NCBI RefSeq assembly: GCF_041260155.1
Contig: NC_091944.1
Span: forward strand, 29,078,332 to 29,142,331
DNA length: 64,000 nucleotides
From: Ptychodera flava
Taxonomy: Eukaryota; Hemichordata; Enteropneusta; Ptychoderidae
Direction: 5' to 3'
In this document: positions 12,301-21,938 of the stretch, in pieces
How the letters are laid out: each line of letters opens with the position of its first letter
How positions within the stretch are numbered: position 1 is the first letter of the stretch
The notes under the pieces: model-generated
The model's input: only the letters and a program-made list of their open reading frames with translations
Database searches by the model: none
Told to the model about the DNA's origin: nothing
Made by a program: the position numbers and the translations under genes

Positions 12301-15300
12301 TTTCACGTTATTCTGATTGTGTGGCAGTTTGACGAAGTATTTACGATTCATTTATATGTATATTTGGGTAGATATTTTGCCAAAATATCAAAATCTGTTC
12401 AAGTTAACTTGTCATGCAATGTAGATGTACAAAAGTTCTGGCGTTTCTGAACTAGATTACCACAGTGTGCCTTTCATAGTGGTAGATCTTTTCTAATTTT
12501 GCTTAAAGACTGTGTGCAGTTTTCTCCACAGCTGGGAAAAGCAGAGGGTCTGCCAATCTACATAACAATGTGTGATTTGCATATTCTTTCATAATGAAAA
12601 TGTATTCTTTTTATTGTTATTATTAAACATATGAATAGAATGCTCCAAAACCAGAGGGGTGGCCAACCCCTCAAAGTCCCCTTGTGGAGAACCCTGGAGT
12701 GAGATATATTCTTCAAAACTTTTATATTGAATACACTGACTGTGGGTTTAAATGATTTGATGATAATCAAGTTGTACTTGTGAAAGTGTGCCCTCTGTGT
12801 TGTTAAAGAAATCCTTTTTCCTATCATGTTTACAGATGACTGCCGATTGAAGTTCGTTGACAGTATACACTCAATTTTGTATAAAAAGTGCAAATTAATA
12901 TACATGTATCTTCATCAAGTTTTATTTGATTCATTTAATTATCAGTTTAATATCCACACACAGTACAGCAATATGGAAGTTTACTTTCAAATTTCAAAAT
13001 TCACACTTACTGTAGTTGGTCTGTTGAACTTGAATTCCTTGTGTTTTTATAGGAATGACAATTGCATACATGAGTTGTCAAGAAAATTCAGTTCGATAAA
13101 AAAAGGACTACACTCACTGAATCTTGTACAGTGTGGAACTCTGTTGTTGGTAGATGATGTGTGGTCTGTCCTGTAGAGAGACAATATCACGTCAAACAGT
13201 AGCTGTGCACAATATCATGAAGTCTTGCATAGAATAAACAACGGTCTGTGAGGCATCTGTATCCCTGCAATTTAGTTTTATTTCAGCTTATATACACGTA
13301 TCATAGACAGTAGAAGTAGAAGCTTCTACTGTCTATGGAAATAGCTACACTACCATATTGACATGTTTGAAATTTGAATGCAATGTTTGTTTGTGTCTTA
13401 CAAAGGTTACATCCAACTCATGAATTGGAAGCCACTCACCTTGGAAGCCATCACAGATGACCCACAGGTCAGCGTGGAGTACCTCTTTGCCAATCTGTCT
13501 AATGTTGCCACATTGAGAATACAGATTGCAAGGTGAGAGTTAATCAAAAAACCTGTACTCAGGCAGGTATCGTATGATTTGGGTACAATGCATAGCACGT
13601 AACATGAGCCACATGGCAAGTGCAGTGAGGCAAGTGAATCAAATCTTACACATTTGCAAATACAGTGTTTAACTGCCTGGAGAGGGGGTGATTGCATTGA
13701 TATCAACAGTATTATTTTCTGGAATGTAGTGTAGCATTCTCCAGAATTTGAATATCTGACAAGGCTGAAAGCAGATGTTACAATTGAGCTAGCATTGTTG
13801 AACAGCAACTCACAGCCCAGTACTGGGCACTGCCAACAATTAGAGATATTGTATAGTTGGCCATGTCATTTGATGTGAAGCAGACCTAAACAGCACACCT
13901 AAATGTCACTGGGCCACATTTTTCTCATGTTGAAAATCAGTGCTAGTCTGAGGGTGCCTCTCTATGGTGAATATATAAAAAAACGTACTCCCAAAGCCAA
14001 TGTAAAATTTTATTACGGCTTAGCAAGGGCCCAGTATTCTTCAGTCTTGCTGCACTGTGTTTCCTGACTGTTACAGCAATTGGCAGTATGGTTGTAGTGT
14101 GTGATTAAACTTTTCCTTTGCTCTTTTCCGTACTCCAGTCACCCAGTGTTGCCAACACCGATGGCCACCCTCCAACCAGAAAGTGAACCTCTCCAACCAG
14201 TCGCTGCGGCCACTACTAGTCCATCCACCTCACCAGAGCCCAGCAATTCAGAGATTCCAGCCATCATGAACGACATCAAGGAAAAATTACAGAAGTTGTT
14301 GAAGAACAATAAACAATCTGTACTGGTGAGCCATGGTTGTCCGTTTTCACAGGTAAGCTGACGTGTCTAAAATATTGAGCTTTACATTACTATATAGGGA
14401 ACTAGATTATATCTGTTACATGTTATGGTAATGCCTTAATTAGGCCCAGAAAAAACCTATTATTCCTCCAGTGTTTTTTTACAATGCTACAGAGGCAAGT
14501 GAGTGAAAATTAAAAAAAAAAAAATTTATGAACCAACAAAATCTCCCACTAGTTACATTGTAACTGATGACTTGAAGTCTAGATTTTACAAACTGTCCAC
14601 AATGACAGAGGCATTACATGTACAGGCAGTGTTGACAGAACGAATTCTGAGCATTTCCATATGCTCCCAGAAGAAAACCAAAAGCTGTAATAGCACTAAC
14701 ATAATTGCAATTCAGAAGAGTATATTGGGTGCTGCGAATTTCAAAAAAAATCCAAATTTTCTTCTGTGGAACAATTTAATAATCCTCCCTGGCCTGAGCT
14801 GTAACTTTAAATTTCTAGAATTTTTGTTCTGTTTTAAAATACATTTTTTACTACTACCAAAATCATGTTGAAACTGTCTCATTGCACTAAAATCTCTGCA
14901 CTTCCTTTTCTGTAGGCCATGATATCACAGGTGATCCAGGGCAAATACATTAACAGAATATCTTCAGACAAAGCCAAGGCCTTCTACAAGTGGTATGAGA
15001 TCTACCAAGGCCTGTCTAAAGGAGTCTTATCGCAGCCCATGAAAAAGAAACCAACAGGCTACAGAAGAACGCGCACCCTGTTTGACCCAAAAGAAGAGCT
15101 GCCCCGACTGCGGCGATGGTTTCGCGAGAGTCCCAGACCATCAAGAGAGCAGATGTTGATGTACCTGTATGAGCTGAATAATCTTGAAAGACGCAAGAAA
15201 GGCACTCTTTTGCAGTTTTCCTCGATTTTGCTGTGGTTTAAAAATGCCAGGGCTAAGTATAAGACCAATGATTTCATCTTTCCAAATCGAAATGTAAATT

Positions 15301-18300
15301 CCGAGGATCTGCAGATGAACAGCAGTGTTAGCAGTTTGCTAAAAGCAAGGAGACACGGTGAGGAGAATGTCGATGAAGCCAGCCAAGATCTCAGTCACCT
15401 TGAGGTCAGTTCAGAATATCATTCCAGCCCGCCGCTGATTCCGGCAGAAAAAAGCCACAGTGAGCAATATAACCAAGGAACTCTCGATCACATTCCGTCT
15501 ACGGCTACAAGTTCTAAGCCAGTAGCATCTGATATCCATCCGCAAATCACCACCGGCAGTAGCCATGCTGTAAACAGTGCAAACCACAGTTTTGAAGTCG
15601 ATGCTGAATCCGGTTCCAAAAACGACAAAGCTCCCGTGGACTCCATGCGTATTGCAGAGTCAATCATCGAAACAGCAACAGTGGCGGAGGCATTGTTCGG
15701 CAGAAGAAAAAGGCACCGGTTCTCGATACATCCTCTGTATGAAGTTCCCAAGTTGAAAGCCTGGTTCGTGGAGAACGCCAGGCCAGATTATGCAACAAAA
15801 GAGAGAATTATGCACAAATTAAATTCCAGCCCGTTCAGAGTTGGTCGTGAAAAATGGACTGTCAAGACAGTGACTGTTTGGTTTAAAAATGCCAGAGCCA
15901 AAATGTACCGCAATGAATTGTTCAATGAACATGAGAAACGAACTGAGAAAGCCATGGCCTCTCCAAAATCAACAAGTGCCTTAGGGACAGCTACTAGCAG
16001 AACAAGTGAGAAAATCATCTTTCCGGTATCCATAGCAACTGCACCGTCTGGTCGCAGTCGCTCTCCCAGAAGTTCGACATCGAGCGATTCAGGGTCTCAC
16101 GCAGAAGCTGGGAAAGGTGAATCAATCAATGCAAAACAAGTCAAAGTTGAACCTGGTAATCTCAGAGAATCTGAAACAGTCGCCATGCCTACATCATCGA
16201 ACCAAGCACCCCAAGCAGTTGTGTTTGCTTCTCAAGATATGCCCTCCTTGAAAACCAACTCAGAAACTACAGCCAGTCAGACAGCATCAAAGTCATTGCT
16301 GACCCAGGTCAAAGTTGAAAGGTCGCATATTTTTTCTCCCTTTGGCTCAGCTGACAGCAGTGGGAGTTCTGAAAATTCTGAGAGCTACAAAGCACGTGCA
16401 TCACTGGCAAGTCCAGTGATTGTTGATGGTTCGCCTCGGTATCTTTCCACCTTATCACTGGCAAGTCCAGCAAACTCCGAAACCTCCCAAAGGTTTCATT
16501 CGATCACTTCACTCGCAAGCCCGGCAAATTCCGACAATTCGCAACGATTCCACTCCACAGTTTCAGCAGTCAGCCCGACAAACTCAGAAGATTCACACAG
16601 GATCCGTTCATCAGCTTCACTCACAAGCCCAACACAGTTGGAAAGCCCTCAGAGGTACTACCCTCAAACATCGCTCCCCAGTCCAGCGAACTCAGAAAGC
16701 AACTCCCAGAAAAAGAATTCCGAACAAGAGAAGGTGTTTCAGATCAACTCAAGCTTTGAACTGCCCAAACTTAAGAAGTGTTTCCAGGAGAATCCGTATC
16801 CAACGAAAGAAGTGATCAACTTCTACGTGGAGATGTTGAACTCAATGCCGTTCAGACAGCTACAGAGTCAGAAATACAACACTGAGATACTGACAGCATG
16901 GTTTGAATTAGAAAGACAGAAATGCTTTGCACAGAAGTCCATGACACCCGAACAGTGTGTGACCAGTCCTGCAAGGTGATTTCCCTACCTTTATATTTTT
17001 TCTCAATTAATGTTAATCTACCACTTCAAGTTGTGCACTTTTGAAATTACCACCTTCCATATATCTCAGTAGAAATGATAAATCTGCGGAAGCTTTATCC
17101 ATTTATTTGATCACAAGAAAATTGAATTGTGTGATTAAAATTTCAAAAACCATGAGTATATATAGTATGAGTAAGAATACTGGCCCATATTGAATAGTCT
17201 TAAAATTCCAGATAATTCAAGGGTCTCAGTTTCAATGAAATTGGGAGTGATCCCCTGGAAAACAAGATTGGGTTTGTCAAGAAAATTAAATTAATTCACC
17301 TTGAAGGGAACAATATCCTAGACTGCAGGACCATAAAACTAGACTTCAGAACCACTGGACTTATGATGATATTGGTTTTGAGACCACTAAATACTCAATA
17401 GATTTGCCCATTCCCCACTATCACGTGTACTCATGTTAAGTTTGACGAATTTTACACCCGTGTGTAAAATCCTCTTTTTGTAGACTGCAAATCATACTGA
17501 CTCTCAGTTTTGATGTATACTAGTGATGATATTTAGCCTTTTAGGTCTGCTGTCTGAAGTACAGACATACATTTTGGTGAAATAGCATTATAATTCTTGT
17601 TCTTCTTACATTATTCTAGTTCCAGCATGAACAGTGAAGATGTCAATGTACATGATTCTGAATCAGAATGGACAGACGTCGCCGTCCGCAACGCTGTGAT
17701 GGAACTCTTAAAGGAAACCAATCAGAGTCAACTTGGTCAGATCAGTCCTCTAACTCAGGTATGTGTAGCTACCCTTTCACTGCTGTACTTTGGTAGCATC
17801 CAATTGTCTTCAGAGGTGTAGGTTGGACTTATTAACTGAAAACAGGGGTGTTAAAGTTTGTGCACGTGCTATCTCATGAACGGAAAGTTATACGGGACAG
17901 CTGACTGTGTACTGTTTAGATGGTTATAAGGATTCTTGTCATTTTCATTCTGAATTTGAAATAACTTGGCAACAGAAACAAACTGAAATGCGTAAAGTTG
18001 GCTGTTTTTGGATTTGTCACAAAGTATTCTCAATTTGTTTTTGCACTAGTCAAACTGAACCAGGGTCTGTATTCACTACTGGAAAGTCCTTGACCTTTAA
18101 AACAGGAAGGTCCTTGAAGAGTCCTTTAAAAGTCATTAAAAACTGATAAGGCAGCCACAAATATTATGAAATGATTAGTCATACTATCATGAAAAGAATA
18201 TGTAAAATTGATTTATCATGAAAATGCTGCCTGGAAAAAGGTAATTAGGACTTCAAAAAGTCCATGAAATTGCTCAAAAAGTCCTCAGAAGTCCTTGAAT

Positions 18301-21264
18301 TTTAAGTGAGTTTGAATATATGAACCCAGTGACCGTTGTACCAGTATTTTGCTGGTGTGGCAGCAATAATACCCCGGTACTGGAGCATCTGAGTGACAAT
18401 TGATACACCATATTGTTAGCATCCCTAGTACAAGAGTCTCACAAAAAGTCAAGAAAATCTGTGATCTGTTGATGTGATTATAGTAACTGTTGCTTATTTT
18501 GTCATTCAACTTATAAATAAAGGAAAAATAACTAAAAGGAACAAATATTTGTGTTCTCAGTGTCTAAATGTCAATTTGTAAAGGAACCTTTTGAGCAGCA
18601 AAGTCAATTTTTGTCACCTTTATAAAATAAGCCCCAGTCAATTTTTTCAGATTTTTGCCACATTTTTTATACAAGTAACTGTAGATGATGAAATGTGAGA
18701 TCCATTTGGTCCAAATTATTTTTAAAAATTACAAAAAAATTCATAAAAATTGATAAATTGTTGCACTAAAATTTTGGTGGGAAAATTTACAGCACGCAAA
18801 GGGTTAAACTGAAATTGACACTGCTTACGTCTGATATGCCTATGAAGTGCATTATATGTGATACTAGTGTAATCGTGACTTGTATTTTATCTGTTTGTTT
18901 TCAGTCCATGGTTTCATGCATTGTAAATGGCAAATACTCAGCTACCATAAGTAAAGAGAAATGTGAAGAATTTGGAAAATGGTTTGAAGAGTACCAACAC
19001 AGTAAAAGAGGTAAGATAACCTCTCAACATTGTGTTTTTCACATATTGTGAACTTCCTTCAGTTTTCTCCATAACATATTACCTACTTGTAATCTTGCTT
19101 TCATGAACTTAGGCTTGACATTGATTTATTTTCATTGTTATGAATTTGCCAGTTGTGTTTCTAGGGCCACAAACATTTAAAACTAATAATTGTGTGAAAC
19201 TATTACAATGTAACTTGTGAAAGAAACACAGTCAGAGAAAAAGATGTTCAAATTATATTAAAAAGTGCAGACAAAACAATTACATTATCTCCAGTGTTGA
19301 GATTTTTGCATTCCATGACTTGTAGGGAATTTTCCACCATCCTTTAAATGTACAGCCAACTTTCATGGACATCCATAAAAAAGAAACGTGAACAAATCAT
19401 CAATATTTATCGTAGATTACGGCCAATAGCAGGTTAGCATTTTTTGAAGGTACTGTATGCAAAGTCCCTCTAAACTTCGTTTCTTCTCATAAACCTAACA
19501 AAACGCAGAACAAATTGCTTAAAGAATTTTCATTTTGAAAATTTCTATGTTCGTAAACATTTTGAGCAAACCCTATTTTTGCGGTAATAGAGTCAACAAA
19601 TATATGCTCAGATCACAGCATGAAGTTAAAGGATCAGTAGCTGTAACTTTTGACAATTTTTTTCACTATTTTTGTTTCGTATGTCAGTTTTAAGTTATTG
19701 TAAGTTGAAAGCATGTTGAAACTCCCAACTATTTAGTTTATCAGCATAGCATCTATACGTGTAAAATGCGCTGTTATCGTTTGCATTTAGTCCAGACCAA
19801 TATTCACTTGTCATTGATAACAATACAGACTGAACATGTACAGACTGACTTAATAAGTTGAATGCTTTGTATCTCAACATGCTTTTGGGAGTAGGAAAAG
19901 AAACTGCTAGTTGACATCAAAAACAAAAATAATGAAAAAATCATCAAAAGTTATCCTCCTTTGTGCTCCCCTTTCAAATTGATTTCTCCGTTTGCCGGTT
20001 TAAGTGTTTTAGATCTGCTGTTTGCATTGCTGCCAATGGTAGGTCACCCTGTACATAAACATTTACTTTTCTAAAATTTGAAAAAAGTGAGCCAGTGCAA
20101 TTAACATAGAATGCGCCTCAGGGACAGATATCCAGAGTCTCAATTTATCCAACATGTTCTGTATTCTGCTTGTAGGGGCTTATTTTGAAACTCTTGGCAT
20201 AAGAAAAACCACGGTCCCTCCTTTTGTGGAGGGACCGTGGAAAAACTTTCACCGTCTCAGTTTTGCCAAATAACTTTGCTAAGTGACCCCTGATATTTAT
20301 TCTTGATGTAGTAAGAGAACGGTTCAAAGTTTCACTGAGGAAAGTATGAGCAAAAGTTTTGGTCTGTCATATTCAAGGTGCATGCTACGATAAAATATGC
20401 AGATTTTATGCCATATTAGATATACGATATTAAAATGTTCACATGTGGTTACACTGGCAGCTTGGTAAATTAAACCTCTGTGTAGTTTTGCTACATGCAC
20501 CTTGTCTTCTGAAGCAGCGGTTACTGTCTCTTCCATTTCATCAGAGTCGCCCAAGGCAGAGAGACTTCCACGCTATGTCAGGTACATGCCTGGCCGAAAG
20601 CTGAGCTTCCATCCAGAGTACGAGGTGCCCCTGATGAAGGAGTGGTTTGGGAAGTGCCAACACCCGACGGATTCGCAGCTGCTGGGGTACTGCGAGATTA
20701 TGAACCGCGATCCTTTCCGCCAGCAGACTGGGCGTGCCATCACTGTCACCAATCTTAGAATTTGGTGGAAGAATGAACGGGCGAAGAGGAATAAAGAGGC
20801 TCGTGACGGCAACAAACGCTGACGGTCTCAGAACATGCAATACAATTGTCTAGTCTGATATTTAACCAGGGGTCAGCGAACAACTGAAACTCTTCTGCGT
20901 TGCTGACGCAACATTTGTATGAACGACGATCACAAACCTTTGGCATATTGTTTCCGTTTCAGTGCAAACGTCCCCACAGGAGAAGAAAGAGCCCTCCTGC
21001 TATACGCCCATGAGAGGATGGCGGATGAGCTTTCACCCTGAACACGAAGTCCCCAAAATGAAAGGCTGGTTTGAACAGTGCCCTCACCCGACCGATTTCG
21101 AGCTGCAGGACTTCTCTAACACCCTGAACAGTCGTAAGTTTCGGCAGGAGAGCAGGCAGCCAATCACAACCAGGCATTTGAGACTGTGGTGGAAGAACGA
21201 GCGTGCCAAGAGGAACCGAGAGGCTCGGCGAGAAAAAACCGACAGAGAGAAGACGATCATGTGA
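3310..21264 (+). CDS. Compass / Dve / SATB-family homeobox protein, whole gene span
   Basis: Predicted nuclear DNA-binding regulator. Coding exons: 3310-3390 (candidate), 10124-10328, 11301-11498, 13406-13532, 14139-14352, 14916-16975, 17620-17758, 18905-19010, then 20545-20822 or 20963-21264. All phases agree and all internal borders are GT-AG. The product is 1,135 residues with the first terminal exon or 1,143 with the second. Order: linker with basic patches (about 26-45), ULD (about 96-204), CUTL-1 (about 255-310), homeodomains HD1 (about 324-392), HD2 (about 538-608) and HD3 (about 883-950), CUTL-2 (about 972-1043), then HD4 or HD5. The second CUTL (VRNA, NQS, PLTQSMVS, KCEEFGKW) is very close to the SATB1 CUTL as I remember it. 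HD1, HD2, HD4 and HD5 have lysine at position 50 and about ten extra residues before helix 3, as in Drosophila Dve. The family identity is firm; the first exon and the terminal-exon use are inferred. Confidence 0.88.
3391..10123 (+). other. Putative intron 1 of the Compass-like gene (6.7 kb)
   Basis: AT-rich, with frequent stops in all frames and no protein resemblance. The only structure picked out is a 22 bp perfect palindrome at 6,944-6,965. If 3,310 is not the first exon, this is partly upstream sequence. Confidence 0.4.
6944..6965. repeat. 22 bp perfect palindrome
   Basis: CAATGTATTAA is followed directly by its reverse complement. Imperfect pairing continues outward (TCATGGA against CCCGTGA), so this may be the centre of an old foldback element. 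Confidence 0.5.
10124..10328 (+). CDS. Compass-like gene exon 2: Ser/acidic linker
   Basis: The acceptor follows a strong pyrimidine run (CTCTCCTTTTCCTCCGCCAG). The frame encodes a polar low-complexity segment with two basic clusters (RSK, SKRKQ), an acidic stretch (SDEEDGGD) and EESDSLQLSRE. It ends in phase 1 at CAAG|GTATTA. The basic clusters could serve nuclear import. Confidence 0.75.
10385..10399. repeat. 15 bp hairpin CATAGAC-A-GTCTATG
   Basis: A perfect minimal palindrome 56 bp after the exon 2 donor. It has the same tips as the hairpins at 380 and 13,302. Confidence 0.5.
11301..11498 (+). CDS. Compass-like gene exon 3: ULD domain, first half
   Basis: Phase 1 to phase 1. It encodes GSIGRHVPIHCMVEV, an acidic loop, LFYQLEVDDFTLIPHDL and ALIQLGYG. 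This matches the first half of the SATB ULD (VPVFCVVE..., LLSLGYS), which mediates oligomerisation in SATB1. The acceptor is TTGCATTGCAG and the donor G|GTAAGT. Confidence 0.88.
13302..13336. repeat. Perfect hairpin, 15 bp arms
   Basis: CATAGACAGTAGAAG, a short spacer, then CTTCTACTGTCTATG. It lies 70 bp upstream of exon 4. Confidence 0.7.
13406..13532 (+). CDS. Compass-like gene exon 4: ULD domain, second half
   Basis: Phase 1 to phase 2. It encodes YIQLMNWKPLTLEAITDD, VEYLFANLSNVATLRIQIA, which aligns with the end of the SATB ULD (IQVGKWNPVPLSYVTD..., VYHVVTLKIQL). The phase 2 donor (GCAAG|GTGAGA) fits both exon 5 and exon 7, so exons 5 and 6 can be skipped without shifting the frame. Confidence 0.88.
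14139..14352 (+). CDS. Compass-like gene exon 5: linker and first half of CUTL-1
   Basis: Phase 2 to phase 0. A Pro/Ser/Thr-rich linker is followed by IMNDIKEKLQKLLKNNKQS and CPFSQ. The last part matches the first helix of the CUTL domain and has the same phase 0 border as exon 7 (CPFSQ| against PLTQ|). That suggests exons 5 and 7 descend from one exon. Confidence 0.85.
14916..16975 (+). CDS. Compass-like gene exon 6: CUTL-1 second half and homeodomains 1-3
   Basis: A 2,060 bp exon, phase 0 to phase 2, 686 codons. It begins AMISQVIQGKYINRIS and KAFYKWYE (second half of CUTL-1). HD1 follows (15,060-15,270, ending ILLWFKNARAKYK), then HD2 (about 15,700-15,915, VTVWFKNARAKM) and HD3 (about 16,737-16,930, LTAWFELERQK). 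HD1 and HD2 keep W48, F49, K50, N51 and R53. HD3 has leucine instead of the near-invariant N51 and glutamate at 50, so it probably binds DNA poorly. The linkers are rich in Ser/Thr/Pro, and QVKVE occurs twice (VKVEPG, VKVERS), resembling a SUMO-attachment consensus. A 54 bp tandem repeat lies at 16,401-16,724. The ATG at 14,919 is internal, not a start. Confidence 0.92.
16401..16724 (+). repeat. Six in-frame 54 bp repeats coding for an 18-residue Ser/Pro unit
   Basis: Units start at 16401, 16455, 16509, 16563, 16617 and 16671, exactly 54 bases apart. The consensus is about SLASPANSETSQRFHSIT. Each unit carries one or more Ser-Pro sites. The units are diverged, so the expansion is not very recent. 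Confidence 0.9.
17620..17758 (+). CDS. Compass-like gene exon 7: first half of CUTL-2
   Basis: Phase 2 to phase 0. It encodes an acidic start (NSEDVNVHDSESE), then WTDVAVRNAVMELLKETNQS and ISPLTQ. This is strikingly like SATB1 (WSHTTVRNAL...NQSSL...PLSQ), and more so than CUTL-1, so CUTL-2 probably represents the ancestral position. Confidence 0.9.
18580..18807. repeat. TTAA-type miniature element, family P2, copy 1
   Basis: The right end reads TGCACTAAAATTTTGGTGGG ... GCACGCAAAGGGTTAA, and the left end AACCTTTTGAGCAGCAAAGT is an imperfect inverted match. It is homologous along its length to 24,256-24,471. It ends about 100 bp before exon 8. Confidence 0.65.
18905..19010 (+). CDS. Compass-like gene exon 8: second half of CUTL-2
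   Basis: Phase 0 to phase 1. It encodes SMVSCIVNGKYSATIS, KCEEFGKWFEEYQHSKR, matching SATB1 SMISSIVN...KCQEFGRW. The donor AGAG|GTAAGA leaves one base (G), which is completed by AG at 20,545 (Glu) or TG at 20,963 (Val). Confidence 0.92.
20209..20240. repeat. Hairpin with 13 bp perfect arms
   Basis: CCACGGTCCCTCC, a 6-base loop, then GGAGGGACCGTGG. It sits at the truncated left edge of a family-A repeat copy and about 300 bp before exon 9a. Confidence 0.7.
20241..20393 (+). repeat. Family-A miniature element, partial copy 1
   Basis: It contains GTGACCCCTGATATTTATTC, GAGAACGGTTCAAAGTTTC and GAGCAAAAGTTTTGGTCT, which recur in the copies at 41.8, 58.7 and 58.9 kb and, inverted, at 43.1 and 63.2 kb. 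It ends near AAGGTGCATGCTACGATAA, a worn version of the terminus. Confidence 0.65.
20545..20822 (+). CDS. Compass-like gene exon 9a: homeodomain 4, terminal exon
   Basis: The acceptor CATTTCATCAG joins in phase 1 to exon 8. It encodes ESPKAERLPRYVRY, then HD4 (GRKLSFHPEYEVPLMKEWF ... LRIWWKNERAKRN) and stops at TGA 20,820. Position 49 is Trp rather than Phe; K50, N51 and R53 are kept. No AATAAA is seen in the 140 bp before exon 9b. A weak phase 1 donor (GGCTC|GTGACG at 20,803) could instead link HD4 to exon 9b and give one 1,229-residue protein with five homeodomains. Confidence 0.9.
20963..21264 (+). CDS. Compass-like gene exon 9b: homeodomain 5, alternative terminal exon
   Basis: The acceptor TTTCCGTTTCAG also joins in phase 1. 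It encodes QTSPQEKKEPSCYTPM, then HD5 (GWRMSFHPEHEVPKMKGWF ... LRLWWKNERAKRN), a basic tail (REARREKTDREK) and a stop at 21,262. It is clearly a tandem duplicate of exon 9a: same start phase, FHPE-EVP-MK-WF-CPHPTD shared, and the same WWKNERAKRN recognition helix. The N-terminal arm and the linker before the homeodomain differ between the two. Confidence 0.9.
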
Positions 21265-21611
21265 TAAAGCCAACTCAAGCATTGACTGACACTGTAGTGG
21301 TGCTACATATATAAAATTTCATTAACAGTTACATTTGGCAAACTTTTCACCTAGGTTTTATGAAGAACAGCAACTTATTTTAAAATTATTATGCTTGATA
21401 GACATTGCAGGACACAGCAATCATACCATGCAACACTTCTTTTAAATGTGTTACATTTTGTCGACAAAGTATTTTTACTCTAGGAGCACTACCCCCTTGC
21501 CCACAGGATACTCACTGTAGCCCCATCTCTTAACCTAATCTCCGACTGGTGAGTGGGAAAAATGTGCGGCCTGTAAGTGATCAAGGAGTAGCTATCCTGT
21601 TACCAATATCC

Positions 21612-21710
21612 TAACCCCTTCACCACCATGGTTTGGCCCAAATCCATTGTTGTCAAGGGTGATTGTGGACCCGTTTACAGGGAATTTGGGAGGAACAGGT
21701 TTAGCCCATT
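21612..21710 (+). repeat. TTAA-type miniature element, family P1, copy
   Basis: TAACCCCTTCACCACCATGG, then GGCCCAAATCCATTGTT and GATTGTGGACCCGTTTACAG. This is the same order as at 251-345 and 26,250-26,330. The right end is unclear. Confidence 0.65.
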
Positions 21711-21844
21711 ATCCCCTTCCGGTTTCCTCAAATACAATTTCAGGAAGGAACACAGCAAAAATGAGATGCGAGACCAACCCTACAGAACCTACCAATTTCA
21801 GGCCGAGGCCATGATGAAGTAACTCCACCCTCGTGGCTGCATAT

Positions 21845-21938
21845 TTAACCCTTTCAGCAGTAATGGTTTGGCCGAATCATATCATTTTCTATAGGAAGGT
21901 TGGACCTCTCTACTCAGAAATGGGGTGCAGTGATTTAA
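21845..21938 (+). repeat. TTAA-flanked miniature element, family P1
   Basis: TTAACCCTTTCAGCAGTAATG at the left and TTAA at 21,935-21,938 at the right. It is a short element similar in size to the intact copy at 57.45 kb, but diverged. Confidence 0.6.

Noticed and set aside
14919-14921. ATG as the start of a separate 686-residue homeobox gene
   Set aside because: It is the second codon of exon 6, after a strong acceptor, in the middle of a CUTL domain whose first half lies in exon 5.
20545-21264. HD4 and HD5 exons as two separate small homeobox genes
   Set aside because: Both have acceptors in the phase of exon 8 and no start codon or promoter-like context of their own.
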